Source: JBPCMN01 sp013695115
GTDB lineage: Bacteria; Actinomycetota; Acidimicrobiia; IMCC26256; JACDBD01
NCBI GenBank assembly: GCA_051002235.1
Contig: JBPCMN010000069.1
Span: 1-64,000 of the forward strand
Length of the DNA: 64,000 nucleotides
Reading direction: 5' to 3'
Below, in pieces: positions 8,930-18,754 of the stretch. Every line of letters begins with the position of its first letter. Position 1 is the stretch's first letter. A program made the position numbers and the translations under genes. The notes under the pieces were generated by a model. The model did no database searches, was not told where the DNA came from, and worked only from the letters and a program-made list of their open reading frames with translations.

Positions 8930-11803
8930 GTGGCGGAGACGCTCACAGTCCGCGGGGCGCGGGAGCACAACCTCAAGAACGTCGACCTGGAGCTGCCGCG
9001 CGACCGGCTGATCGTCTTCACCGGGATCTCGGGCTCGGGAAAGTCGTCGCTGGCGTTCGACACCATCTACGCCGAGGGCCAGCGCCGGTACGTCGAGTCG
9101 TTGTCGGCCTACGCGCGCCAGTTCCTCGGTCAGATGGACAAGCCCGACGTCGACTTCATCGAGGGCCTGTCGCCGGCGATCTCTATCGACCAGAAGTCGG
9201 CGTCGCGGAACCCGCGCTCGACCGTCGGGACCATCACCGAGGTGTACGACTACCTCCGCCTCCTCTACGCGCGCATCGGCATCCCGCACTGCCCGAACTG
9301 CGGCCGGGTGATCACGCGCCAGACGCCTCAGCAGATCGTCGACCGCGTCCTCCAGCTCCCCGACGACACCCGGTTCCAGGTGCTGGCCCCGGTCGTGCGG
9401 GGTCGCAAGGGGGAGTACGAGGGGCTGATGTCGGAGCTCGCCGGTCAGGGGTTCACCCGCGCCCGTATCGACGGCGAGGTCGTCGAGCTCGCCGACGTGG
9501 TCGGATCGGGGGCGGGCAAGTCCCGCCTGGCGCGCTACGAGCAGCACACGATCGAGGTCGTCGTCGACCGGCTCGTGCGCCGCTCGGGGATCGAGCGGCG
9601 CCTCACCGACTCGCTCGAGACCGCGCTGCGTCTGGCCGAGGGCGTCGCCGAGGTCGAGATCGTGCCGCGCCAAGAGGACCGCAAGACCGACGACGAGCCC
9701 GAGATCCTCACGTTCTCCGAGCATCTCGCCTGCACGCACTGTGGGCTGTCGTTCGAGGAGCTCGCCCCCCGCAACTTCTCGTTCAACTCGCCCTACGGCG
9801 CCTGCGACCGCTGCGACGGCCTCGGCACCCGCTTCGAGGTCGATCCCGAGCTCGTGGTCAACGACGACGACCTGAGCCTGGCCGAGGGCGCGATCGCGCC
9901 GTGGTCCGGCTTCCGGAGCCAGTACTTCGACCGCGTGCTCTCGTCCCTGGCCGAGCAGTTCGGCTTCTCGGTCGACACCCCGTGGCGGAAGCTGCGCAAG
10001 CGCGACAAGCAGGCGGTGCTGTACGGGTCGGGCACCAAGGAGGTGCAGGTCTCGTACAAGAACCGGTACGGGCGGCGTCGTTCGTACAAGACCCGGTTCG
10101 AAGGTGTGATCCCGTGGCTCGAGCGACGCCACTCCGACAGCGAGAGCGACCGGGCGCGCGAGCAGATCGAGGGCTATATGCGCGAGGTGCCCTGCCCGGC
10201 GTGTGACGGCGCCCGCCTCCGCCCCGCGTCGCTGGCCGTCACCATCAACGACAAGAACATCTTCGAGGTCGGCGAGCTCTCGATCGCCAGGGCGGCGGTG
10301 TTCCTGGGCGGACTGGAGCTGTCCGAGCGCGACCGGATCATCGCCGAGCAGGTGGTGAAGGAGGTCAACGAGCGCCTGCGGTTCCTCCTCGATGTCGGCC
10401 TCGACTACCTCACGCTCAACCGGGCGTCGGGGACGCTCGCCGGAGGAGAGGCCCAACGCATCCGGCTGGCGTCCCAGATCGGGAGCGGGCTCGTCGGCGT
10501 GCTCTACGTGCTGGACGAGCCGTCGATCGGCCTCCACCAGCGCGACAACCGCCGGCTACTCGACACGATGGTGCGACTGCGCGACCTCGGCAACACCGTC
10601 ATCGTGGTCGAGCACGACGAGGAGACGATCCGAAGCGCCGACCGTGTCGTGGACATCGGGCCGGGGGCGGGGGAGCACGGCGGCGAGATTGTCGTGGCGG
10701 GGAGCCTCGACGACGTTCTAGGCGAGCCCCGGTCGATCACCGGCCAGTACCTGAGCGGCGAGCGCGAGATCCCCATCCCCGAGATGCGGCGCCAGCCCGG
10801 TGAGGCGTGGTTGACGGTGCGGGGTGCCCGGGAGCACAACCTCCAGGACATCGACGTCGAGTTCCCGCTCGGGTGCTTCGTCGCCATCACCGGCGTCAGT
10901 GGCAGCGGCAAGTCGACGCTGGTCAACGACATCCTGTTCCACGCCCTGATGCAGAAGGTGTACCGGTCGCGCACGGTGCCGGGAAGGCACAAGACGATCG
11001 AGGGCGCCGAGCTCCTCGACAAGGTGATCAACATCGACCAGTCGCCGATCGGGCGGACGCCCCGGTCCAACCCCGCGACCTATACGGGCGTGTTCGACAA
11101 GATCCGGGCGCTGTTCGCCTCGACCCAGGAGGCGAAGATCCGGGGCTACCAGCAGGGCCGGTTCTCGTTCAACGTCAAGGGCGGGCGGTGCGAGGCGTGC
11201 GCCGGCGACGGGACGATCAAGATCGAGATGCACTTCCTGCCCGACGTGTACGTGCCCTGCGAGGTGTGCAAGGGCGCCCGCTACAACCGCGACACGCTCG
11301 ACATCACGTTCAAGAACAAGAACATCGCCGAGGTGCTCGACCTCTCGATCGAGGAGGCGCTCGAGTTCTTCGCCAACCAGCCGACGATCGCCCGCCAGCT
11401 CCAGTGCCTGTTCGACGTCGGGCTGGGCTACGTGCGGCTGGGCCAGCCGGCTCCGACGCTCTCGGGCGGTGAGGCCCAGCGGGTGAAGCTGGCCTCGGAG
11501 CTGGGGAAGCGCGCGACCGGCCGGACCGTCTACATCCTCGACGAGCCGACGACCGGGCTGCACTTCGAGGACGTGCGCCGGCTCCTCGGGGTGCTGATGC
11601 GGCTGGTCGAGACCGGCAACACCGTGCTCGTGATCGAGCACAACCTCGACGTGGTGAAATCGGCCGACTGGATCATCGACCTCGGCCCCGAGGGCGGCGA
11701 CGCCGGCGGCCGGGTGATCGCCGAGGGCTCACCCGAGCAGGTGGCCAAGACACCCGAGAGCCACACCGGCCGGTTCCTCGCCCCGATCCTCGGCATCGAC
11801 TGA
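8930..11803 (+). CDS. uvrA: Excinuclease ABC subunit A
   Basis: Damage-sensing dimeric ATPase of nucleotide excision repair (957 residues, normal length). Two ABC cassettes are present: Walker A GISGSGKSSLAF with signature LAGGEAQRIRLA and DEPSIGLHQRD, and Walker A GVSGSGKSTL with signature LSGGEAQRVKLA and DEPTTGLHFED. Zinc fingers are seen as CTHC...CDRC in the first half and CEAC...CEVC in the second. The GTG start follows a -10-like TAGGAT by 6 nt. The LexA box upstream predicts SOS induction. It ends 21 nt from the convergent gene at 11,825. Confidence 0.97.
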   Translation: MAETLTVRGAREHNLKNVDLELPRDRLIVFTGISGSGKSSLAFDTIYAEGQRRYVESLSAYARQFLGQMDKPDVDFIEGLSPAISIDQKSASRNPRSTVGTITEVYDYLRLLYARIGIPHCPNCGRVITRQTPQQIVDRVLQLPDDTRFQVLAPVVRGRKGEYEGLMSELAGQGFTRARIDGEVVELADVVGSGAGKSRLARYEQHTIEVVVDRLVRRSGIERRLTDSLETALRLAEGVAEVEIVPRQEDRKTDDEPEILTFSEHLACTHCGLSFEELAPRNFSFNSPYGACDRCDGLGTRFEVDPELVVNDDDLSLAEGAIAPWSGFRSQYFDRVLSSLAEQFGFSVDTPWRKLRKRDKQAVLYGSGTKEVQVSYKNRYGRRRSYKTRFEGVIPWLERRHSDSESDRAREQIEGYMREVPCPACDGARLRPASLAVTINDKNIFEVGELSIARAAVFLGGLELSERDRIIAEQVVKEVNERLRFLLDVGLDYLTLNRASGTLAGGEAQRIRLASQIGSGLVGVLYVLDEPSIGLHQRDNRRLLDTMVRLRDLGNTVIVVEHDEETIRSADRVVDIGPGAGEHGGEIVVAGSLDDVLGEPRSITGQYLSGEREIPIPEMRRQPGEAWLTVRGAREHNLQDIDVEFPLGCFVAITGVSGSGKSTLVNDILFHALMQKVYRSRTVPGRHKTIEGAELLDKVINIDQSPIGRTPRSNPATYTGVFDKIRALFASTQEAKIRGYQQGRFSFNVKGGRCEACAGDGTIKIEMHFLPDVYVPCEVCKGARYNRDTLDITFKNKNIAEVLDLSIEEALEFFANQPTIARQLQCLFDVGLGYVRLGQPAPTLSGGEAQRVKLASELGKRATGRTVYILDEPTTGLHFEDVRRLLGVLMRLVETGNTVLVIEHNLDVVKSADWIIDLGPEGGDAGGRVIAEGSPEQVAKTPESHTGRFLAPILGID

Positions 11804-11824
11804 CTCTGTCTCTGGCGACGACAC

Positions 11825-13015
11825 CTAGCCGCCGATGGCGTGGGTGGCCATGCGCTCGTACAGGCCGATGACCTTGCCGGCGTAGCCGGGGTCGGTGGCC
11901 CACTTCCCCTTGCCCATCATCTCCCAGATGGGGGCCCAGCCCTTGGCGTAGAAGGTGTCGAAGTTCCGCGCCGCGGTCGCGGGGTCGGAGCCGTACCAGT
12001 ACGGCGACGGGGGATTGGTCAGCGCCGCCGCGGTGGACTGCTCGTCGGCGTAGTTGCGCAGGTGCTGGATCTGGGCCCGCACGCCGTCGCGCGCGGTCGG
12101 GAACTGCCGCCCGGTCGAGCACGAGTCGCACGCTCCCAGCCCGGCGAAGTTGTCGTCGTCCGCGCTTACCTGGCCGTGGCCGGGGAAGGCGAAGCCACCG
12201 GTCTCGAGGTACGCCTGCGCGAACGCGACGTCACCCCGCACGCTCTCGGCGGCACCTTCCTCGATGAAGAGCGTGGCGAGTCCGTCGATGGTCAGGCCGT
12301 TGGCTAGGTGGGGCTTGGCGCTCGTCGTGCGGTACCAACCGGCGAGGTCGGCGGCGGTGAGCACCGACTGACCGAGGACCGGCGTCCCGCTGGCGAGGAC
12401 CGCGCCGAGGGCTTCGGCCTTCTCGAGCGCGGCGTCGGCGGCGGCCACCGTGGCCTCGAACTCGGCCTTCTCGCCGTCGAGGCGGACGATGAGGGCATCG
12501 AGCTCGACCCGCTTCTGCTCGAGCTGGGTGCGTTGAGTGTCGAGCTCGGTGTGCTTGGCCTCCAACTGGCCGGTCGTCTGGGCCAGCTCCTCGGCGTTGG
12601 CGAGGTCGGCCTCGATCGCCGACTCGCCGAGCTTGCGCCGCCGGCCCGCGGTCCTGCTGTCCTCGAGCGCCCCGAGGACGTCGGACGGGTCGCCGCTCCG
12701 GTACAGCTCGGCCGCGCGCTCGTTCACGAGCTCCTTGAGCGCCGCCCGCCGCGCCTTCAGCAGCGTGATGCCATCCTTGACCGTCACGATCTCCTGCTCG
12801 AGCCGGGCGACCTCCTGCTGGGTGGCGTCCCGCTCCGACAGCGTGCCCTCGTAGCGATCGGCCGCCGCGGCCGCGGCGCTCTGAGCCTCTTCGAGGCGGG
12901 CCCGGGCATCCGCGACCGGATCACCGGCGGCGACGGGTGGACCCGTGAGCGCGAAGGATCCCAACCCGGTGACGACGGTTGCGATCGCCGCGAACCAGCC
13001 CTGGCGGCGAGGCAT
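11825..13015 (-). CDS. Secreted coiled-coil protein with glucosaminidase-type domain
   Basis: A 396-residue exported protein, probably a cell-wall hydrolase or its regulator. After a signal sequence (residues 1-30) comes a long Glu/Ala/Leu-rich coiled coil (about 35-200) like the N-terminal halves of FtsX-activated or NlpC/P60 hydrolases. Residues about 230-390 resemble a mannosyl-glycoprotein endo-beta-N-acetylglucosaminidase (GH73-like) domain: FIEEGAAESVRGDVAFAQAY, with a likely catalytic Glu in that segment, then ETGGF and a late FYAKGWAPIWEMMGKGKWA segment. A CDSC pair lies inside this domain. The gene converges on uvrA. Confidence 0.75.
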   Translation of the reverse strand: MPRRQGWFAAIATVVTGLGSFALTGPPVAAGDPVADARARLEEAQSAAAAAADRYEGTLSERDATQQEVARLEQEIVTVKDGITLLKARRAALKELVNERAAELYRSGDPSDVLGALEDSRTAGRRRKLGESAIEADLANAEELAQTTGQLEAKHTELDTQRTQLEQKRVELDALIVRLDGEKAEFEATVAAADAALEKAEALGAVLASGTPVLGQSVLTAADLAGWYRTTSAKPHLANGLTIDGLATLFIEEGAAESVRGDVAFAQAYLETGGFAFPGHGQVSADDDNFAGLGACDSCSTGRQFPTARDGVRAQIQHLRNYADEQSTAAALTNPPSPYWYGSDPATAARNFDTFYAKGWAPIWEMMGKGKWATDPGYAGKVIGLYERMATHAIGG

Positions 13016-13062
13016 GGCGCACCAGTCTAGGTGGGGGCCGAGACTCGTGTTGCTGGTGAGGG

Positions 13063-13914
13063 CTATGTGGTCAGGATGTCGCCGACGCCCATGCCGAGCA
13101 GGACCAGGCCGAGTACCGCCACGGCCCCGAGCAGCAGCTGTCCGCCCCGCTGGACGCCAATCGATTGCCAGCGCGAGGCGAGCCCACGGAGCCGGGGCAG
13201 GTACATCGCGACGACGGCGCCCAGCGCGACGGTGAGGGCGAAGGGGGGCGCGAGCACAAAGAGAAGAAGCGGAGCGTGAGCCGCGATCGGGCCGGGTCGC
13301 GCCGCCAGCGTGGGGTAGGAGCGGTCAAGACGTTCGATGAGGGCGGCCAAGACGATCCCGTACAGCGGCGGCAGGATCACGAACAAGAGCACGGCCAGCC
13401 AGCGGGGGCTCAGTATCTCGAAGTCGACGTTGTCGGGGTCGAGAGCGGCCGCCCGTCCGAGGACGGCCAGTCCCAACACGCCCAGGACGAGGCCGGCGCA
13501 CCAGGCCGGTCCGCGTAGCCACCGCCGGATAGCGATGTACAGGAGACCTCCCGTCAAACCGCCGAACAGTCCGACGAAGATCACGAGCCCGATCGTTCCG
13601 CCGAGCGTGATCTCGCCGACGGTCTCCTCGGCTTCGGTGAGCGCACCCTGGACCCGATCGTCCGACGTGGCGGCCGTGATCCTCATGGCCAACCGTCCGC
13701 CGAACCCGAGCACCAGTGGCCCGGCGATCGCGCCACCGACGAACGCCAGCGCCGCGGCTCGGAGATAGCGGAGGAGCGCTTCACGCTTCGATGGTGCCGG
13801 GTCGGCCGACAGGAACGGTTGTGGATCCACTGGAAGCCGGCCCCAGCGGAGCGCGAACAGCGCGGCGAGGCCGAGTGCGGCAACGCACACGACCGTGAGG
13901 ATCACGAGACCCAC
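13063..13914 (-). CDS. Multi-pass membrane protein of unknown function
   Basis: An integral membrane protein of 283 residues with about seven hydrophobic segments, starting with LVILTVVCVAALGLAALFAL and ending with LLLGAVAVLGLVLLGMGVG. No catalytic motif or family is recognised. Two in-frame GTG codons could start it: 13914, preceded by AAGGGAG, is preferred over 13950 because the ribosome-binding sequence would otherwise be inside the gene. It is divergent from the methyltransferase at 13,959, so the control region is very short. Confidence 0.7.
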   Translation of the reverse strand: MGLVILTVVCVAALGLAALFALRWGRLPVDPQPFLSADPAPSKREALLRYLRAAALAFVGGAIAGPLVLGFGGRLAMRITAATSDDRVQGALTEAEETVGEITLGGTIGLVIFVGLFGGLTGGLLYIAIRRWLRGPAWCAGLVLGVLGLAVLGRAAALDPDNVDFEILSPRWLAVLLFVILPPLYGIVLAALIERLDRSYPTLAARPGPIAAHAPLLLFVLAPPFALTVALGAVVAMYLPRLRGLASRWQSIGVQRGGQLLLGAVAVLGLVLLGMGVGDILTT

Positions 13915-13958
13915 GAGTCTCCCTTCGCCCTGCGTCGGTTCGGGACACACTACGGCTG

Positions 13959-14693
13959 GTGACGACCGATCCGCTCGATCCCTGGGAGCGCCACGCCGGC
14001 TGGTGGCAACGAGAGTTCACCGACGGCGCCGACCCCGAGTACGAGGAGCAGATCCTCCCGCTCGTCGATCGCCATCTCGTCGACGCCGGGCGCGTGCTCG
14101 ACGTCGGCTGCGGCGAGGGTCAAGTAGCCCGGCGAGTGGCGACGCTGGGCGCGTCCGCCGTTATCGGGATCGATCCGACGGACGCACAGCTGGTGGTTGC
14201 GCGTCAGCGCGCCGGTGGACCGCTCTACACGGGCGGTAGGTCCGAGGACCTTCCGTACCGGGACGGGTCGTTCGACAGCGTCGTCGTCTGCCTCGTGCTC
14301 GAGCACGTCGACCCGTTCGAACCCGCCATCGCCGAGATCGCGCGGGTCCTCGCGCCGAACGGGCGGCTGGTGCTGTTCCTCAATCACCCGCTGCTCCAGG
14401 CACCCGGCAGCGGCTTAGTCGACGACCATGTGCTGGAGGAGCAGTACTGGCGGATCGGCCCCTACCTGCCCGATGACCGGGCCATGGAGGAGGTCGCGCC
14501 CGGCGTCGACCTGCCGTTCCTGCACCGACCGCTCCACCGGTACGTCAACTGCATGGCCGAGCACGGCCTCCTGGTGGAGCACATGGACGAGCCCGCGCCC
14601 CCGACCGGCTTTCTGTCGCGCGCTCCCGAGTACGAGGAAGCGGCGCTGATCCCGCGCCTGCTGGTGCTGGTCACGCGCAACCAGGCGGCGTGA
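13959..14693 (+). CDS. Class I SAM-dependent methyltransferase
   Basis: A 244-residue methyltransferase. Motif I is VLDVGCGEGQVARRVA (about residues 46-61), the following acidic loop is VIGIDPTDAQL, and a motif-IV-like SFDSVVVCLVLEHVDP is present, as in UbiE/Coq5-like enzymes. The N-terminus (DPLDPWERHAGWWQREFTDG) is typical of actinobacterial members. Substrate unknown. The GTG start lies only 44 nt from the divergent membrane-protein start. It converges on nadA. Confidence 0.85.
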   Translation: MTTDPLDPWERHAGWWQREFTDGADPEYEEQILPLVDRHLVDAGRVLDVGCGEGQVARRVATLGASAVIGIDPTDAQLVVARQRAGGPLYTGGRSEDLPYRDGSFDSVVVCLVLEHVDPFEPAIAEIARVLAPNGRLVLFLNHPLLQAPGSGLVDDHVLEEQYWRIGPYLPDDRAMEEVAPGVDLPFLHRPLHRYVNCMAEHGLLVEHMDEPAPPTGFLSRAPEYEEAALIPRLLVLVTRNQAA

Positions 14694-14697
14694 CGGG

Positions 14698-15816
14698 CTA
14701 GTCACCGTCCTTGGGCGAGCCTCCGGGCAGATCGAGCATGCGCTGCAGCGCGACGCGCGCCCATTCGGTGGTGTGCTCGTCGACGGTGATCTGGTTGACG
14801 ATCTCACCCCGGGCGAGGGCCTCCAGGCACCACGCCAGGTGGGGCCCGTCGATGCGGAACATGGTCGAGCACGGGCAGATCAGCGGGTCGAGGGAGACCA
14901 CCGTCTTGTCGGCGTGCTCCCTGTCCATCCGCTGGACCATGTGGATCTCGGTGCCGATCCCGAGCACCGTGCCCGGGGGCGCGCCGTCGACCCATTCGAG
15001 GATCCGTTCGGTCGATCCGGCCTTGTCGGCCAGCTCGACGACCTCGTGGGAGCACTCGGGGTGCACGATCACTTCACCGTCGGGGTACTCGGCCCGGAAT
15101 GCGGCGATGTGCTCGACGGTGAACCGCTGGTGGACCGAACAGTGGCCCTTCCACAGCAGGAGCGTCGCCTCCTTGACGTCGCGCTCCTCGAGGCCGCCGA
15201 GGTCGAAGCGCGGGTTCCAGACCCGCATGTCGGCTTCGCCGAAGCCCATGTCGTGGCCGGTGTTGCGGCCGAGGTGCTGGTCGGGGAAGAACAGCACCTT
15301 GTCGCCACGGGCCAGTGCCCAGTCGAGGATCGCCCGGGCGTTCGACGACGTGCAGACGGCACCGCCGTGCTCGCCCACGAACGCCTTGAGGGCGGCCGAC
15401 GAGTTCATGTAGGTGACCGGCACGATGCGCTCGACCGCGGTGACGGCGCCGAGCTCCTCCCACGCTTCCTCGACCTGGTCGATGTCGGCCATGTCGGCCA
15501 TGGAGCAGCCGGCGTTGAGGTCGGGGAGCACGACCCGCTGGTGGGGGCCGGTCAGCACGTCGGCCGACTCGGCCATGAAATGCACGCCGCAGAACACGAT
15601 GTCGGTGGCCTGGTGGTTGTCCGCGGCGAACCGGGCCAGCTTGAACGAGTCGCCGCGAGCGTCGGCCCATTTGATGACCTCGTCGCGCTGGTAGTGGTGT
15701 CCGAGGATCAGGAGCTTGTCGCCCAATGCCGCCTTGGCGGCGGCGATCCACTCGTCGAGCTCCTCGGGCGTCGCGAGGGTGTAACGGTCCGGAAGCGGAG
15801 CCTGAAGTCGCAACAT
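14698..15816 (-). CDS. nadA: Quinolinate synthase
   Basis: Iron-sulfur enzyme that condenses iminoaspartate with dihydroxyacetone phosphate to quinolinate, the first committed step of de novo NAD synthesis. The 372-residue length and motifs fit (LLILGHHYQRDEV, NAGCSMADM, HPECSHEV, LICPCSTMF). Candidate 4Fe-4S ligands are C104, C226 and C314/C316. The ATG at 15816 has AGGGG 8 nt upstream; the longer frame to 15936 is not family-like. nadB and nadC are not adjacent, so the gene stands alone between a convergent methyltransferase and the divergent uvrC. Confidence 0.95.
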   Translation of the reverse strand: MLRLQAPLPDRYTLATPEELDEWIAAAKAALGDKLLILGHHYQRDEVIKWADARGDSFKLARFAADNHQATDIVFCGVHFMAESADVLTGPHQRVVLPDLNAGCSMADMADIDQVEEAWEELGAVTAVERIVPVTYMNSSAALKAFVGEHGGAVCTSSNARAILDWALARGDKVLFFPDQHLGRNTGHDMGFGEADMRVWNPRFDLGGLEERDVKEATLLLWKGHCSVHQRFTVEHIAAFRAEYPDGEVIVHPECSHEVVELADKAGSTERILEWVDGAPPGTVLGIGTEIHMVQRMDREHADKTVVSLDPLICPCSTMFRIDGPHLAWCLEALARGEIVNQITVDEHTTEWARVALQRMLDLPGGSPKDGD

Positions 15817-15993
15817 GAGAACGCCCCTAACGGGTGCGGGCTCCGGTCTTGGCCGGCGGGGACAGCCTGGTCGCCTCACCGCGGGGTTGTCGGCCCCGGA
15901 GCCGATATGTGGCCGGAAATCCAGGCCGGCCTTCATTCAGCATAACGCCGGAAGTGGCGTGTGAGCTTCCCGGTTCGCGGGACAATGGGGGTC

Positions 15994-17874
15994 GTGCTCG
16001 CCCGTCCCGAAACCGGCTCCATCCCCACCGGGCCCGGGGCCTACCTGTTCCGGGACGCCCACGGCCGGGTCCTGTACGTCGGGAAGGCGAAGAGCCTCCG
16101 CAGCCGGCTCTCCAACTACTTCGCCCCACCGGCGTCGCTGCCGGAGCGGACCCTCCAGATGGTGGCCGCCGCCGACGCGGTCGAGTGGATCGAGGTCCGC
16201 AACGAGGTCGAGGCGGTGTTCCTCGAATACAACCTCATCCAGCGGCACAAGCCCCGCTTCAACATCCGGCTCAAGGACGACAAGTCCTACCCGTTCCTCT
16301 CGGTGACGCTCGACGAGGAGTGGCCCCGGGCGATGGTGATGCGGGGATCGAAGCGCAAGGGTGTCCGCTACTTCGGGCCCTACGCCCACGCCTACGCGAT
16401 TCGCGAGACGCTCGACCTGCTGCTGCGCACGTTCCCGATCCGGACCTGCACCAAGAACAAGTTCGAGCGGCACCAGCGGCTGGGCCGCCCGTGCCTCTAC
16501 GCCCACATCGAGAAGTGCGCGGCGCCGTGCGTCGGGGCGATCGAGCGGGACGACTACGACCGCCTCGTCGCCGAGCTGCTCGAGTTCCTCGACGGCGATA
16601 CCGCTCCGGTGCTCGACCGCCTCGACAAGCAGATGCACCAATCGGCCGACGCCCTCGAGTTCGAGCGCGCCGCCCGGCTGCGCGACCAGATCAACTCGGT
16701 GCGCAAGGTGATCGAGCGCCAGCAGATGGTGGCGCCCAAGGAGGAGGACCTCGACGTCGTCGGACTCGTCGAGGACCCGCTCGAAGCCCAGGTCGAGGTG
16801 TTCTTCGTCCGCCGGGGTCGTGTTGTCGGCCGGAGGGGGCTGGTGGTCGACAAGGTCGAGGACGTGCAGACGTCGGCGCTCGTCGGCAGGGTGATCGAGC
16901 AGCTCTACGCGGCCGCGCCGGCCGAGGACGTGCCCCGCGAGGTGCTCGTCCCGGTGGCGCCCGACGACCTCGGGCTGTACGAGGAGTTCCTGACCGAGGC
17001 GCGCGGGTCGCGCGTGGGGGTACGCGTTCCGCAACGGGGCGCGAAGCGCGAGCTGCTCGGCACGGTGACGCATAACGCCCAGGAGGCGTTCGCCCGCCAC
17101 AAGCTCAAGCGGGCGTCCGACCACAACGCTCGCGCCCGGGCCCTGACCGCGCTGCAAAACGCCCTCGGGCTCCACGAGGCCCCGCTGCGCATCGAGTGCT
17201 TCGACATCTCCCACATTCAGGGCAGCGAGATCGTCGGGTCGATGGTCGTGATGGAGGACGGGCTGGCCAAGCGGTCCGACTACCGCCGGTTCAAGGTGCG
17301 GCGCCAGGAAGGACAGGACGACCTGGCGGCGATGGAAGAGGTGCTGACGCGGCGCTTCCGCAAGTACCTCGACGAGCGCGACGAGGGCGCCCGCAAGGGC
17401 CGGCGCTTCGCCTATCCGCCCAACCTGCTGCTGGTCGACGGGGGCAAGGGGCAACTCGGGGTCGCGACGCGCGTGCTCGAGGAGCTCGGGCTCGAGGAGA
17501 TCGACGTGGCCTCCCTCGCCAAGCGCTTCGAGGAGGTGTACGTGCCCGGGCGGTCGGAGCCGGTGCAGGTGCCCCGCGACTCGGAGGCCCTCTACCTGCT
17601 CCAGCAGGTGCGCGACGAGGCCCACCGGTTTGCGATCACCTATCACCGCCAGCTCCGGGACAAGAAGATGACCCGCTCGGTCCTGGACGACGTCCCCGGG
17701 TTGGGGCCCGGTCGGCGGGCGCGGCTGCTCAAGCAGTTCGGCTCGGTGAAGCGGCTCCGCGAGCTCGAGGAGTCGGAGTTGGTCGAGCTGCCCTGGCTTC
17801 CCGGCAAGGTGGGGCACGCGCTCTACGATCATCTCCACGGGAGAGCCGGAGGCGGGGGAAGAGCCGATGCCTGA
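15994..17874 (+). CDS. uvrC: Excinuclease ABC subunit C
   Basis: Dual-incision nuclease of nucleotide excision repair (626 residues from this start). The GIY-YIG domain is at the N-terminus (PGAYLFRD...VLYVGKAKSL), a UVR domain is near residue 205 (FERAARLRDQI), the RNase H-like endonuclease follows (IECFDISHIQGSEIVGSMVV), and helix-hairpin-helix motifs close the protein (DDVPGLGPGRRARLLKQFG). In-frame starts exist at 15961 (GTG), 15985 (ATG) and 15994 (GTG). The last gives the standard MxARPxxGSIP start and has GACAAT 7 nt upstream, like the leaderless genes here. It overlaps rapZ by 8 nt. Confidence 0.95.
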   Translation: MLARPETGSIPTGPGAYLFRDAHGRVLYVGKAKSLRSRLSNYFAPPASLPERTLQMVAAADAVEWIEVRNEVEAVFLEYNLIQRHKPRFNIRLKDDKSYPFLSVTLDEEWPRAMVMRGSKRKGVRYFGPYAHAYAIRETLDLLLRTFPIRTCTKNKFERHQRLGRPCLYAHIEKCAAPCVGAIERDDYDRLVAELLEFLDGDTAPVLDRLDKQMHQSADALEFERAARLRDQINSVRKVIERQQMVAPKEEDLDVVGLVEDPLEAQVEVFFVRRGRVVGRRGLVVDKVEDVQTSALVGRVIEQLYAAAPAEDVPREVLVPVAPDDLGLYEEFLTEARGSRVGVRVPQRGAKRELLGTVTHNAQEAFARHKLKRASDHNARARALTALQNALGLHEAPLRIECFDISHIQGSEIVGSMVVMEDGLAKRSDYRRFKVRRQEGQDDLAAMEEVLTRRFRKYLDERDEGARKGRRFAYPPNLLLVDGGKGQLGVATRVLEELGLEEIDVASLAKRFEEVYVPGRSEPVQVPRDSEALYLLQQVRDEAHRFAITYHRQLRDKKMTRSVLDDVPGLGPGRRARLLKQFGSVKRLRELEESELVELPWLPGKVGHALYDHLHGRAGGGGRADA

Positions 17875-18754
17875 CGACCCGGCTCCCCAGGCTGAGCTCG
17901 ACGTCACCATCATCACCGGAATGTCCGGCGCGGGCCGGTCTGCCGCCGCCGACGTGCTCGAGGACCTCGGCTTCTTCGTCATCGACAACCTGCCGCCGGC
18001 GCTGATCGCCAAGGTCGCCGAGCTGGGGCGGGCGAAGGACGGCGGCGGTCGCTTCGCGCTCGTCGTCGACACCCGGTCAGGGGACTTCATGATCGAGCTC
18101 GAGCTCGCCCTGGCCGAGCTGCGTGACAGCGGGGCGCGCACCCGTATCCTCTTCCTCGACGCGTCCGACGACGTGCTCGTGCGCCGATTCGACGCCACCC
18201 GGCGCCGTCACCCGCTCGGGGAGACCGACCGGGTGTCGGACGGGATCATCCGGGAACGCGCGCTGCTCGAGGAGCTCAAGGGCCAGGCCGACCTCGTGCT
18301 CGACACCTCCGACCTCAACGTGCACGAGCTGCGCGACCGGCTCCACGAGCTGTTCGGCGAGCACGACAGCGGGCAGGGGACGCTCCAGGCCAGCATCGTG
18401 TCGTTCGGCTACAAGCACGGGCTCCCGCTCGACGTCGACGTGGTCTTCGACTGCCGCTTCCTCCCCAACCCGCACTGGGTCGAGACGCTGCGACCGTTGC
18501 CCGGCACCGATCCCAAGGTCCGCCGCTACGTCATGAAGCAACCCGAGACCAAAGACTTCCTCGCCGAGCTCGAGCGGCTGTTCGCGCTGCTGCTGCCCGC
18601 GTACGTACGTGAGGGCAAGGCGTACCTGTCGATCGGCGTCGGCTGCACCGGCGGGCACCACCGCAGCGTGGTGATCGCCGAGGAGCTGGCCAAGGTGTTC
18701 AAGCGGCTGGGCTTCGAGTCGCGCGTGCACCACCGCGACGTGGAACGCGGCTGA
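17867..18754 (+). CDS. rapZ: RNase adapter / nucleotide-binding protein RapZ
   Basis: P-loop protein of 295 residues. Relatives bind nucleotides or small RNAs and, in some bacteria, steer mRNA decay of amino-sugar genes. Walker A reads GMSGAGRSAAADVLE, with Arg where Lys is usual, a known variant in actinobacteria. Next come GFFVIDNLPPALI, a second nucleotide-binding segment FLDASDDVLVRRFDATRR, and the C-terminal VGCTGGHHRSVVIAEEL. It overlaps uvrC upstream and yvcK downstream (TGATG), so translation is probably coupled. Confidence 0.93.
   Translation: MPDDPAPQAELDVTIITGMSGAGRSAAADVLEDLGFFVIDNLPPALIAKVAELGRAKDGGGRFALVVDTRSGDFMIELELALAELRDSGARTRILFLDASDDVLVRRFDATRRRHPLGETDRVSDGIIRERALLEELKGQADLVLDTSDLNVHELRDRLHELFGEHDSGQGTLQASIVSFGYKHGLPLDVDVVFDCRFLPNPHWVETLRPLPGTDPKVRRYVMKQPETKDFLAELERLFALLLPAYVREGKAYLSIGVGCTGGHHRSVVIAEELAKVFKRLGFESRVHHRDVERG

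Noticed and set aside
8378..10537. 719-codon minus-strand frame across uvrB/uvrA
   Set aside because: Shadow of two well-supported genes; no domain similarity.
15937..18198. 753-codon minus-strand frame across uvrC/rapZ
   Set aside because: Shadow of uvrC and rapZ, which are both certain.
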